Assembly (NCBI GenBank): GCA_900556545.1 | Contig: USPE01000143.1 | Location: 1 to 5,395 of the forward strand | Direction of reading: 5' to 3' | Source: an uncultured Peptococcaceae bacterium | GTDB taxonomy: Bacteria; Bacillota; Peptococcia; Peptococcales; Peptococcaceae | Length of the DNA: 5,395 nucleotides | Shown here: positions 1-5,395 of the stretch, piece after piece | How positions within the stretch are numbered: the first letter of the stretch is position 1 | Layout of the letters: every line of letters begins with the position of its first letter | Made by a program: the position numbers and the translations under genes | Notes under the pieces: generated by a model | What the model was told of the DNA's origin: nothing | Database searches by the model: none | Seen by the model: only the letters and a program-made list of their open reading frames with translations

Positions 1-302
1 ACTGCATTGGGCGAGATTTCACTATATTCCACCGGTACACGGTTTTCCTCGGCATGTAGATCGCCAATTTGGTTATCATCCTTGTCCAAAATGACACTGG
101 TGACGGAGTAGTTGTCCAAATCGACGCTGTTCAAATCAGGCACATCTTTGGATACGCTTGCCCATACGCCGGCAAACACACCGCAGCCGATGATCCCCAA
201 TACGACAATTACAGCGAATAAAATTCGGAACCAATGAATTTTATATTTTCTTTTTTTCTGTTTTGGTTGAGACGCATGTTGACCTCTCCTGTTTTCAGTC
301 AT
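1..302 (-). CDS. Class A penicillin-binding protein (PBP1A family), N-terminal part, cut by window edge
   Basis: Class A PBPs are bifunctional membrane enzymes that polymerise glycan strands (GT51 transglycosylase) and cross-link peptides (transpeptidase). Only the first 100 codons are visible. The translation starts MTENRRGQHASQ, has a basic cytoplasmic stretch (residues 13-26, KQKKRKYK), one membrane anchor (about 25-49) and then the entry to the GT51 domain: SVILDKDDNQIGDLHAEENR at 69-88, followed by VPVEYSEISPNAV. This stretch is typical of PBP1A-type proteins just before the catalytic EDxxF motif, which lies outside the window. The ATG at 302 has an excellent ribosome binding site (AAAGGAGGTC, 308-317, seven bases between GGAGG and the ATG). 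It is transcribed away from the germination operon. A monofunctional transglycosylase would share this N-terminus only in part, and the missing C-terminus cannot be checked here. Confidence 0.88.
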   Translation of the reverse strand, partial: MTENRRGQHASQPKQKKRKYKIHWFRILFAVIVVLGIIGCGVFAGVWASVSKDVPDLNSVDLDNYSVTSVILDKDDNQIGDLHAEENRVPVEYSEISPNA

Positions 303-307
303 AAAAA

Positions 308-317
308 GACCTCCTTT
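308..317 (-). promoter_or_regulatory. Strong ribosome binding site of the PBP gene
   Basis: On the minus strand this reads AAAGGAGGTC, close to a perfect complement of the 16S rRNA 3' end. Seven bases separate GGAGG from the ATG at 302. It fixes the start of the PBP gene. Confidence 0.85.
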
Positions 318-329
318 AATCAGTTCATT

Positions 330-358
330 ATTATAGCACACAAGTCATAATTAGGCAA
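330..358 (-). promoter_or_regulatory. Sigma-A-like promoter with extended -10 for the PBP gene
   Basis: Reading the minus strand, TTGCCT (353-358, 4 of 6 to TTGACA) is followed after 17 bases by a perfect TATAAT (330-335). A TG one base upstream of the hexamer (337-338) makes an extended -10. The predicted start of transcription near 323 leaves a leader of about 20 bases, just enough for the ribosome binding site. Motif quality and spacing are good; activity is inferred. Confidence 0.65.
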
Positions 359-379
359 AAGTTTTAGTTGGTTTCTGGC

Positions 380-408
380 GTATAGTGGATAAAACTGTGG
401 GAACACTA
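380..408 (+). promoter_or_regulatory. Possible sigma-G-like promoter of the ger operon
   Basis: GTATA (380-384) fits the forespore sigma-G -35 pattern GHATR. After 17 bases, AACACTA (402-408) matches the -10 CATACTA at five of seven positions. In Bacillus subtilis, gerA-type operons are sigma-G dependent, so this is the form one would expect. The leader would be only about 13 bases, starting directly at the ribosome binding site. No good sigma-A promoter was found on this strand between 320 and 427. The call is a weak motif match supported by context. Confidence 0.35.
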
Positions 409-414
409 AGGAAA

Positions 415-423
415 AAAGGAGGA
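415..423 (+). promoter_or_regulatory. Ribosome binding site of the GerAA gene
   Basis: AAAGGAGGA lies five bases (counted from GGAGG) before the ATG at 428 and is the strongest site in the operon. It decides the start of the first ger gene. Confidence 0.8.
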
Positions 424-427
424 CAGC

Positions 428-2047
428 ATGAAAAAACTCACATTACAAAAACCGCAAACTGTTGCGGATTCATCCTCTTCACCTCAACCAGAAAAACCGT
501 TTACCGGTATTTTGCAACAAGATATGACCTGGCTGCAAGACCGTTATGTACGCTGCAGTGATTTGATTTACCGGCAGTTCACTGTAGGCGGCCAGCGCGG
601 ACGGCAGGCTGCTGTTTTTTATATTGACGGCATGACCAGCAGTAAAGTTGTGCATGATAACATTTTACAACCTTTATTGATAGACGCAGAAATTGCCAAA
701 TATGATGCAGAAAATGAGCAGGAAAATTATTTTTCTTTTGTGAAGCAGCATTTGCTGCCTGCCGGTGAAATTACCACTGCCGATGATTTGGAGCAGGGCA
801 GCCTTGCCATGATGAACGGCGATGTGCTGCTGTTGCTGGACGGTTGTCAGCAGGGATTTATTATTGATGCCAAGGGATTTCCCCATCGTTCCATCGGTAC
901 GTCGCAGAATGAAATGGTGCTGCGCGGCCCGCAGGAAGCGTTTACAGAAACGCTGCGGGTAAATACAGCATTGATTCGCCGCCGGCTTCGCACAGATCAG
1001 CTTAAGCTGGAAGAAAAGACATTGGGCCGTTATACCAAGACCCAGGTGGCTGTTGTTTATCTGGACGGCGTGGCCAATAACAATATTATTGCCGAATTGC
1101 ACCGACGTTTAGACAATTTAAAAAATGTAGATAGTATTTTGGACAGCAGCTGTATCGAACAATATATCGAGGATTCACCCTTTTCGGTATTTCCGCAGAT
1201 ACAATACACAGAACGGCCTGATAAAGTAGCCGCCTCATTATTGGAAGGCCGCATTGCGCTGGTGGTGGACGGTTCGCCCGAAGTGCTGCTGCTGCCGCTG
1301 ATGTTTGTGCAGCTTTTACAGTCGCCGGAGGATTATTATAATCGGGTGGTATCCGGCACCTTTATGCGTTGGATTCGTTATATGGGTGTGTTGATTGCCA
1401 CCACGTTTCCTTCTTTGTATGTGGCCATTACGTCCTTTCATCCGGAGATGCTGCCTCTTAATTTATTTCTCAGCATTTCATCGGCCCGAGAGGGCGTGCC
1501 CTTTCCTGCTTTTGTGGAGGCGCTGATTATGGAGCTGGCCTTTGAGTTATTGCGGGAAGCCAGTATTCGTTTACCCGGCGCTATCGGCAATACCATTGGA
1601 ATTGTAGGCGCGTTGGTAATCGGTGATGCGGCGGTCAGCGCCCATCTGGTAGCGCCGCAGATGGTGATTGTGGTGGCTATTACGGCCATCGGTTCTTTTA
1701 CGGTGCCGTCTATGGAGGCTTCTTATCCCATCCGGCTGCTGCGGTTTCCGCTGATGCTGCTGGCGGCTACCTTTGGCCTTTACGGTGTGATGTTTGGCTG
1801 GCTGATCATTTTAATGCATCTGCTGCATCTGCGTTCCTTTGGGTTCCCCTATCTGGAACCATTAGCACCGTTAAAGCTCAATGAATTGCGGGATGTACTG
1901 GTGCGGGCGCCGCGCTGGCAGATGATGATTCGGCCCCAGTTTCGGGAGCCAAATCAACAGGAAAGAGCCGCTGACGGCGGACAGTTTTGGCGTCGTCGGA
2001 TACAGCCTGTGACGCAGAGGGGAGATGATAGTCGTGGGCAGCAGTAA
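428..2047 (+). CDS. gerAA: Spore germination protein, GerA family A subunit (GerAA/GerKA type)
   Basis: This is the large membrane subunit of a nutrient germinant receptor in the spore inner membrane; family work points to it forming the ion-conducting channel. The 539 residues are somewhat longer than the usual 480-500, through a low-complexity N-terminus (1-28) and a basic tail (about 480-539). A soluble N-domain covers about 30-300. It contains RGPQEAFTETLRVN...LIRRRL (166-187), TERPDKV (261-267) and LLEGRIALVVDGSPEVLL (271-288), all hallmarks of the family. The membrane part (about 315-470) has REGVPFP (354-360) and ELLREASIRLP (373-383), followed by strongly hydrophobic segments and SFGFPYLEPLAP. 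The usual acidic-proline motif before RGP is replaced by RSIGTSQNE. The gene overlaps the start of the GerAB gene. The suffix letter only marks family membership; which paralogue (GerA, GerK or another) cannot be told. Confidence 0.95.
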   Translation: MKKLTLQKPQTVADSSSSPQPEKPFTGILQQDMTWLQDRYVRCSDLIYRQFTVGGQRGRQAAVFYIDGMTSSKVVHDNILQPLLIDAEIAKYDAENEQENYFSFVKQHLLPAGEITTADDLEQGSLAMMNGDVLLLLDGCQQGFIIDAKGFPHRSIGTSQNEMVLRGPQEAFTETLRVNTALIRRRLRTDQLKLEEKTLGRYTKTQVAVVYLDGVANNNIIAELHRRLDNLKNVDSILDSSCIEQYIEDSPFSVFPQIQYTERPDKVAASLLEGRIALVVDGSPEVLLLPLMFVQLLQSPEDYYNRVVSGTFMRWIRYMGVLIATTFPSLYVAITSFHPEMLPLNLFLSISSAREGVPFPAFVEALIMELAFELLREASIRLPGAIGNTIGIVGALVIGDAAVSAHLVAPQMVIVVAITAIGSFTVPSMEASYPIRLLRFPLMLLAATFGLYGVMFGWLIILMHLLHLRSFGFPYLEPLAPLKLNELRDVLVRAPRWQMMIRPQFREPNQQERAADGGQFWRRRIQPVTQRGDDSRGQQ

Positions 2048-2897
2048 GTTGATTTCAAACAGGGAATTATTTCATATTGTACTGATGCTGCACCAGGGCA
2101 GTATATTTTGGATGCTGCCTTATTTTATTGTGAAGGACAATGGTACATCAGGGTTGCTCACTTTGGCGCCCGGTTTTTTAGCCGGCGCTTTGATTATTGC
2201 GGTTTGCAGTTTTTGGGGAAGGCGGTGCCGAGAGCAGGGGTTTGTGGAGGCGCTGCCCTGCTTGCTGGGCAAACCCTTTGGTAAATTTCTGGCGTTATTG
2301 TTAATTTTGTTTTACATGTCCTTTGTCATTGTTTGCCTGTGCAGTTTTGTGGAAATGCTGCACAGTCAGCTATTGGAGGAAACGCCAAGGATTGTGTTAT
2401 TGTGTACCCTGTTCTTTTTGGTGGGGTGGATGAGTTGGAACGGCTTAGAAGATATGGCTCGTTTTGCTGTACTTTGCACCGTTGTGACAGTTTTGCTGCT
2501 GGTGCTGGTCGTGGGCGGAAATGTAGATGTATTTTCGCTGGAACATTTGCTGCCTGTGGAAATAAAAAATCCTGACCTGCTGCCGCAGTCTGTTTTTCAC
2601 GGCATCTATGGATATGGGGGCTTGCTGGCATTGTTTATGATTTATCCCGCGTTAAACACAAGAAAAGGGATAAAGAGACAATTGTGGTTTTCGTTATTGT
2701 TATCCACAATCATCGTGCTGGCGTGGTTGGTGATGTCGCTGGGTGTTTTTGGGCAGGCCGGAGTGGGCACTGCTGTGTGGCTGCCGCTGGAGCTGGCGCG
2801 CATGGTGCAGCTGGGGCCGTTTTTAGAGCGCACAGAGGCGTTGTTTTCTGTGCTTTGGATGGTCATTATTTTTATGAACGGCAGCTTGCTGCTTTAA
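2025..2897 (+). CDS. gerAB: Spore germination protein, GerA family B subunit (GerAB permease type), truncated by frameshift
   Basis: GerAB proteins are APC-superfamily, transporter-like subunits with about ten membrane helices that recognise the germinant in the spore inner membrane. This frame gives 290 residues, against about 360-370 for the family, and ends LLL-stop at 2895-2897. The visible part has roughly eight hydrophobic segments: about 14-36, 42-63, 88-108, 122-137, 145-164, 190-208, 221-242 and 272-290. It includes the family signature PLELARMVQLGPFLERTEALF (254-274) and a following Trp. The last two helices are in another frame directly downstream, so the gene looks frameshifted. 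The ATG at 2025 overlaps the upstream gene by 23 bases, but AGAGGGGAG (2016-2024) is too close to it. GTG at 2034, nine bases beyond that site, is a better-spaced start. Whether the lesion is real or a sequence error is open. Confidence 0.88.
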   Translation: MIVVGSSKLISNRELFHIVLMLHQGSIFWMLPYFIVKDNGTSGLLTLAPGFLAGALIIAVCSFWGRRCREQGFVEALPCLLGKPFGKFLALLLILFYMSFVIVCLCSFVEMLHSQLLEETPRIVLLCTLFFLVGWMSWNGLEDMARFAVLCTVVTVLLLVLVVGGNVDVFSLEHLLPVEIKNPDLLPQSVFHGIYGYGGLLALFMIYPALNTRKGIKRQLWFSLLLSTIIVLAWLVMSLGVFGQAGVGTAVWLPLELARMVQLGPFLERTEALFSVLWMVIIFMNGSLLL

Positions 2898-3139
2898 TAC
2901 CCCGGTGCGCATCTCAGGGAATGCATCAATTATTAGAGCAGCGGAAAAATCCATGGATCCATTGGGGCATGGTGTTGCTGCTGTTATTGATAAGCATTTT
3001 GATAAAGAATGCGGTGCAGCTGTTTCAGCTGGAACAGCTATTATCTGTGCTGTATGTGGGATTGCTGCCGGTCTTATTGCTGCTGATTGCGGCGGGTACC
3101 GTGATATATAGCAGAAGGAAGGGGGAATTTCGGCAATGA
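2897..3139 (+). pseudogene. gerAB: Displaced C-terminal part of the GerAB gene (last two membrane helices)
   Basis: In the frame ending with TGA at 3137-3139, codons from 2897 give 80 residues: IPRCASQGMHQLLEQRKNP, then two hydrophobic segments (about 21-40 and 48-71 of this piece) and a basic end, YSRRKGEFRQ. This is what the missing end of a GerAB protein should look like: a cytoplasmic loop followed by helices nine and ten. Adding one base near 2890-2897, for example one more T in the CTTTAA run, joins both parts into about 371 residues, the normal family length. No second lesion is seen. The stop overlaps the GerAC start as ATGA. As a separate protein it could begin at ATG 2921, 23 bases after the upstream stop, but the AGGGA there abuts the ATG, so independent translation would be weak. 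Confidence 0.8.
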
Positions 3140-4248
3140 CAGTAAAGAAGACACAGTTGGCCGGGGTATTGCTGATTACCGTACTGCTCTGCAGCGGTTG
3201 TTGGGATAAAAAAGAATATAACCAGCTGGCTCTGGCGCAGGCCATTGCCATTGATTATGCGGATGGTCAGTATCAGCTCACCATGCAGTTGATCATGCCC
3301 AAAGCATCAGAGGAAACAGTCAGCAGTGAAAATATATGGATCATTGACGGGCAGGGCGATTCTGTGGGAGATGCGCTGGAGCAAATTGCTTTGCGGGCGC
3401 CGCGGGAAATTTATCTGGACCATCTGGATATTGTACTGTTGGGAGAAGCTTTGATGCAGCAGGATATTGATAATGGGCTGGAGTATTTGATGAAGCAGAA
3501 TGTTTTGCGCCGCCGGACCAATCTGCTGGCGGTAGAGGGAATGGCCAGCGATATTCTGCAGGCAAAGCCGGATCTGGCAGAGGGGGATATTTTTTATCTT
3601 GCCAATCTGTTAAAGGGCCAAAACCGCCGTATGAAGGGCAGTAATACCATTATCAATGACTATTATGTAAATGCGGGAACGGAATTGCAGGAAGCACTTG
3701 TGATTCCAAAAGTATCTGCCGAAGATGAAAAAGAGCTGCAGCTCAGCGGCGGAGCGTTATTGAAGGACGGTGTTCTGCTGTGCTGGGTGGAGCCGGAATG
3801 GATGGTAAGCTATCGGTGGATCGTGGGCGGTTTGGAATTAACTACATTGCCTAATGCCGGTTTGGAGCAGCAGGATATTACCATGGAAATACACAAGAGC
3901 AAATGTCAGTGGGAATTGCTATCCCGAGAACCGTTGAAGATACGCGCCAACGTAAAAGGAGATTTATATGTGGTAGAAAATAAAAATTTGACAAAGGCGG
4001 TTTCTCCGGAGGAGGTAGAGTCTCTTTGCCAACATGTGCAGCAGCAGGCAGTACAGCAAATGAAGCCGCAGATAGAATCTGCCATTGCGCTGGCGCAGGA
4101 GCAGGGGGGAGATGCTTTTGGACTGGGGGAATGGCTCCATGCCTGGCATCCGGAAGTGATAGCGGGCAAGGACTGGCCGCAGTTGTTTTCTAACGCAGAG
4201 ATTGAAGTGAATATGGACACAACGGCTGTATTATTTGAGTATCGTTAA
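3136..4248 (+). CDS. gerAC: Spore germination lipoprotein, GerA family C subunit (Ger(x)C)
   Basis: GerAC-type proteins are lipid-anchored subunits on the outer face of the spore inner membrane and are needed for receptor function. The 370 residues start with a lipoprotein signal, MTVKKTQLAGVLLITVLLCS. The likely lipidated residue is Cys22, followed by the family start WDKKEYNQLALAQAIAIDY (23-41). A first domain spans to about 200 (IPREIYLDH-type region: LRAPREIYLDHLDIVLLGE at 86-104). The C-domain starts at LSGGALLKDGVLLCWVEPEW (203-222) and runs to the end. The lipobox has Cys at -3 where Leu, Val or Ile is usual. The ATG overlaps the stop of the displaced GerAB frame (ATGA, 3136-3139), pointing to coupled translation. 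GGAAGGGGG (3117-3125) lies ten bases upstream. The gene is intact. The paralogue class is not resolved. Confidence 0.94.
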   Translation: MTVKKTQLAGVLLITVLLCSGCWDKKEYNQLALAQAIAIDYADGQYQLTMQLIMPKASEETVSSENIWIIDGQGDSVGDALEQIALRAPREIYLDHLDIVLLGEALMQQDIDNGLEYLMKQNVLRRRTNLLAVEGMASDILQAKPDLAEGDIFYLANLLKGQNRRMKGSNTIINDYYVNAGTELQEALVIPKVSAEDEKELQLSGGALLKDGVLLCWVEPEWMVSYRWIVGGLELTTLPNAGLEQQDITMEIHKSKCQWELLSREPLKIRANVKGDLYVVENKNLTKAVSPEEVESLCQHVQQQAVQQMKPQIESAIALAQEQGGDAFGLGEWLHAWHPEVIAGKDWPQLFSNAEIEVNMDTTAVLFEYR

Positions 4249-4265
4249 AATAAACGGTATCCGTC

Positions 4266-4293
4266 ATAATTGAAAATCTGCTGAATATACTGT
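4266..4293 (+). promoter_or_regulatory. Weak sigma-E-like promoter candidate before the GerMN gene
   Basis: ATAAT (4266-4270) resembles the sigma-E -35 core ATATT. After exactly 15 bases, TATACTGT (4286-4293) agrees with CATACAnT at five positions. The match is poor, but B. subtilis gerM is transcribed by mother-cell sigma-E, which makes it worth recording. Without such a promoter the gene would be read through from the ger operon. Confidence 0.2.
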
Positions 4294-4302
4294 AACAGAA
4301 CT

Positions 4303-4328
4303 GGCTGGACAGCCTAAGCTGTGCAGCT
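4303..4328 (+). other. Cluster of three overlapping small hairpins in the GerMN leader
   Basis: Three stems of five base pairs overlap here: GGCTG/CAGCC (4303-4314), ACAGC/GCTGT with a CTAA loop (4309-4322), and AGCTG/CAGCT (4317-4328). The middle one excludes the other two. No T-run follows, so this is not an intrinsic terminator. Sixteen bases separate it from the ribosome binding site. A regulatory role is speculation. Confidence 0.35.
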
Positions 4329-4357
4329 GAATTGGATTATAGACGGAGGGAAACGAT

Positions 4358-5014
4358 ATGAAACGAGTATGGAGTGCAGTGTTGTTGGCAGCAGTACTGA
4401 TTACCGGTGCGACAGGGTGCAGCCGCGCCAGTGAAACCTTATCGGAGTTGAAGCAGGATTTGAAACAGGACGTGGCGTTAAACGTGGCAGATGAGAATGC
4501 AGTGCAGGAAGAAAATACCCTGGAAGTGCCGGATCCCAATGATATCAGCATTGAGGAGACTTATGAACCGGTGCAGACCATTGGAGAGGCTGTGCCGGAA
4601 GTTACAGTCAGCTTGTATTTTGCAGATGCTGATGGAGAAAAATTGGTAAAAACAGAGAAACAGATTCCCAAGGTGGAAGGCATGGCGCGGGCCACTATAG
4701 AAACATTACTGGAAGGACCGGAACAGGGCAGCGGTTTGTTGGCGGCAGTGCCGACGGGCACCCAGCTGTTGGATATTAATGTGAAGCCGGACGAAAAAAA
4801 ATGTATTGTAGATTTTAGTCAGGAGCTGCGCAATCAATTGGCTGCCAATAGTACCAGCGAAGAACTGGCTGTTTATTCTATCGCCAATACGCTGTGTCAG
4901 TTTGCTACCATTGATGAGGTAGAATTCCGTATAGAGGGGCAAACGGTAACCACATTGGCAGGAAATGCCGATTTGAGCGGTGCAGTTACAGCAAACAGCA
5001 GTATTGTGAAATAA
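4358..5014 (+). CDS. GerMN-domain lipoprotein (sporulation/germination, GerM-like)
   Basis: The 218 residues start with a lipoprotein signal (MKRVWSAVLLAAVLITGATG) and a likely lipidated Cys21. An acidic linker (about 25-78) follows, then one GerMN domain at about 82-200: VTVSLYFADADGEKLV (82-97), TLLEGPEQGSGLLAAVPTGTQLL (116-138), IVDFSQEL (150-157), AVYSIANTLCQFATIDEVEFRIEGQ (171-195). GerM of B. subtilis has two such domains and takes part in the SpoIIIA-SpoIIQ channel region between mother cell and forespore; a single-domain protein may have a different job. The start is fixed by GGAGGG (4345-4350), seven bases before the ATG. The gene follows gerAC by 109 bases in the same direction and ends in a strong terminator, so it probably belongs to the same unit or has its own weak promoter. 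The family call is firm; the exact role is inferred. Confidence 0.88.
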   Translation: MKRVWSAVLLAAVLITGATGCSRASETLSELKQDLKQDVALNVADENAVQEENTLEVPDPNDISIEETYEPVQTIGEAVPEVTVSLYFADADGEKLVKTEKQIPKVEGMARATIETLLEGPEQGSGLLAAVPTGTQLLDINVKPDEKKCIVDFSQELRNQLAANSTSEELAVYSIANTLCQFATIDEVEFRIEGQTVTTLAGNADLSGAVTANSSIVK

Positions 5015-5036
5015 AAAGATACTGTCTGTAGCAAAG

Positions 5037-5083
5037 AAGATCTTACCAATTGGCAGATGCTGCAATGGGGTAAGGTCTTTTTT
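5037..5083 (+). terminator. Strong intrinsic terminator after the GerMN gene
   Basis: AAGATCTTACC (5037-5047) pairs with GGTAAGGTCTT (5069-5079), 11 pairs with one G-U, and the stem runs straight into six T (5078-5083). The 21-base loop contains a second stem, ATTG-G-CAG with CTGCAAT, so the whole forms a long interrupted hairpin. It lies 22 bases after the stop codon and closes the germination unit. Confidence 0.88.
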
Positions 5084-5193
5084 GTAGGTTATTGTATATG
5101 TGCGATGTTTGTGAGACAATATATTATTCGGGAACGAAAAAGACAGACTTATCTGAAAGTATAATTGATTTTCTATCAGCATACAGGTTTACC

Positions 5194-5239
5194 GGACAAT
5201 ATCTGTTGCACCGTCCACACGCTGCAACAGATATTGTCC
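5194..5239. repeat. Perfect 17-bp inverted repeat with 12-base loop
   Basis: GGACAATATCTGTTGCA (5194-5210) and its exact reverse complement (5223-5239) flank CCGTCCACACGC. All 17 pairs are Watson-Crick. No T-run follows on the plus strand, and on the minus strand GGTAAACC follows, so it is not a standard terminator either way. It could be a structured RNA element, a small palindromic mobile repeat or a protein-binding site. Confidence 0.85.
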
Positions 5240-5251
5240 TCTTGGTGGTTT

Positions 5252-5310
5252 GGGAGAAAGGAGATCACTACTTTTTGCAAATGGGAGCGATATTTTTCTC
5301 CCGCTTTTTT
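5252..5310 (+). terminator. Terminator-like hairpin with T-run
   Basis: CTCCC (5298-5302) followed by GC and six T (5305-5310) can pair with either of two upstream partners. One is local, GGGAG (5283-5287), with a ten-base loop. The other is distal, GGGAGAAA (5252-5259), giving eight pairs with TTTCTCCC (5295-5302). Both have only moderate strength. It could end a short transcript covering the inverted repeat. No gene upstream needs it, because the 5083 terminator already closes the operon. Confidence 0.45.
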
Positions 5311-5395
5311 ATCTTTTTTGCTGCAAAAATAATAAACGCAGATTTATAATGTATTCAATAATATGTATATTTAATCATATTTTGCATTGCTTTTC

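Larger units (their letters stand above)
5084..5395. other. 312-base stretch without a credible gene
   Basis: Between the terminator and the right edge no open frame has a usable ribosome binding site or recognisable product. The stretch holds the perfect inverted repeat (5194-5239), a terminator-like hairpin (5252-5310), an isolated TATAAT at 5160-5165 lacking a matching -35 element, and an AT-rich end from about 5320 with another TATAAT (5345-5350) that has only a weak -35. It may include the promoter region of a gene beyond the edge. Confidence 0.6.

Noticed and set aside
674..1102. 142-codon open frame on the minus strand inside the GerAA gene
   Set aside because: It lies wholly opposite a strongly supported gene, has no recognisable product, and mirrors the codon pattern of the real gene. 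The other minus-strand frames inside the ger genes were dropped for the same reason.
2889..2900. CTT TAA as a programmed +1 frameshift site, like the release factor 2 gene's CTT TGA
   Set aside because: A +1 shift leads into the third frame (NTPVRISGNASII...), which has no membrane helices and ends at 3111. The GerAB continuation is in the other frame and needs a -1 shift, for which no slippery heptamer is present.
2905..3111. 68-codon frame after the GerAB stop as a separate small gene
   Set aside because: It overlaps the displaced GerAB end, has no good ribosome binding site, and its composition is not membrane-like or otherwise recognisable.
4254..4264. ACGG-TAT-CCGT palindrome after gerAC as a terminator
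   Set aside because: Only four base pairs with a three-base loop and no T-run.
428..5014. The whole region as a novel defence, secretion or mobile system
   Set aside because: All four genes belong to known spore germination families. There are no nuclease, helicase, integrase, transposase or direct-repeat array signs.
5092..5349. 85-codon open frame on the plus strand
   Set aside because: It starts with TTG, has no ribosome binding site, runs through the perfect inverted repeat and the terminator-like hairpin, and shows no recognisable sequence.
5375..5381. TCATATT as a sigma-E -35 box at the right edge
   Set aside because: The matching -10 would lie outside the window, and such short AT-rich words are common in this stretch.

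Overview
The window looks like a chromosomal segment of an endospore-forming member of the Bacillota (Firmicutes). It carries a GerA-type spore germinant receptor operon, strong AGGAGG-type ribosome binding sites and a moderate G+C content. Within that phylum I cannot place it safely; an anaerobic lineage (Clostridia or Negativicutes) is a guess, not something the sequence proves.

Layout from left to right. (1) 1-302, minus strand: the first 100 codons of a class A penicillin-binding protein (PBP1A type), running off the left edge. (2) 303-427: a 125-base divergent intergenic region with a sigma-A-like promoter for the PBP gene and a possible sigma-G-like promoter for the germination operon. 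(3) 428-4248, plus strand: a tight, overlapping gerA-type operon, with the GerAA membrane subunit, the GerAB permease-like subunit and the GerAC lipoprotein. The GerAB gene is interrupted by a one-base frameshift near 2880-2897: its last 80 codons lie in another frame and end in an ATGA overlap with gerAC. (4) 4249-4357: a 109-base gap without a convincing terminator but with a cluster of small competing hairpins. (5) 4358-5014: a lipoprotein with a single GerMN domain. (6) 5037-5083: a strong intrinsic terminator closing the unit. (7) 5084-5395: 312 bases with no credible gene. This stretch holds a perfect 17-bp inverted repeat, a second terminator-like hairpin, and an AT-rich right end.

How the parts work together: by family knowledge, GerAA, GerAB and GerAC assemble in the inner membrane of the dormant spore, where GerAB recognises small germinants, GerAA acts as an ion-conducting channel and GerAC is a lipid-anchored outer-face subunit. 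The GerMN lipoprotein belongs to a family tied to sporulation and germination. The neighbouring PBP is a cell-wall polymerase reading in the opposite direction and is probably only a neighbour.

No wholly new system is evident. The most notable points are the frameshift in the germinant-sensing subunit, the GerMN gene placed directly after a ger operon, and the unexplained perfect stem-loop downstream.
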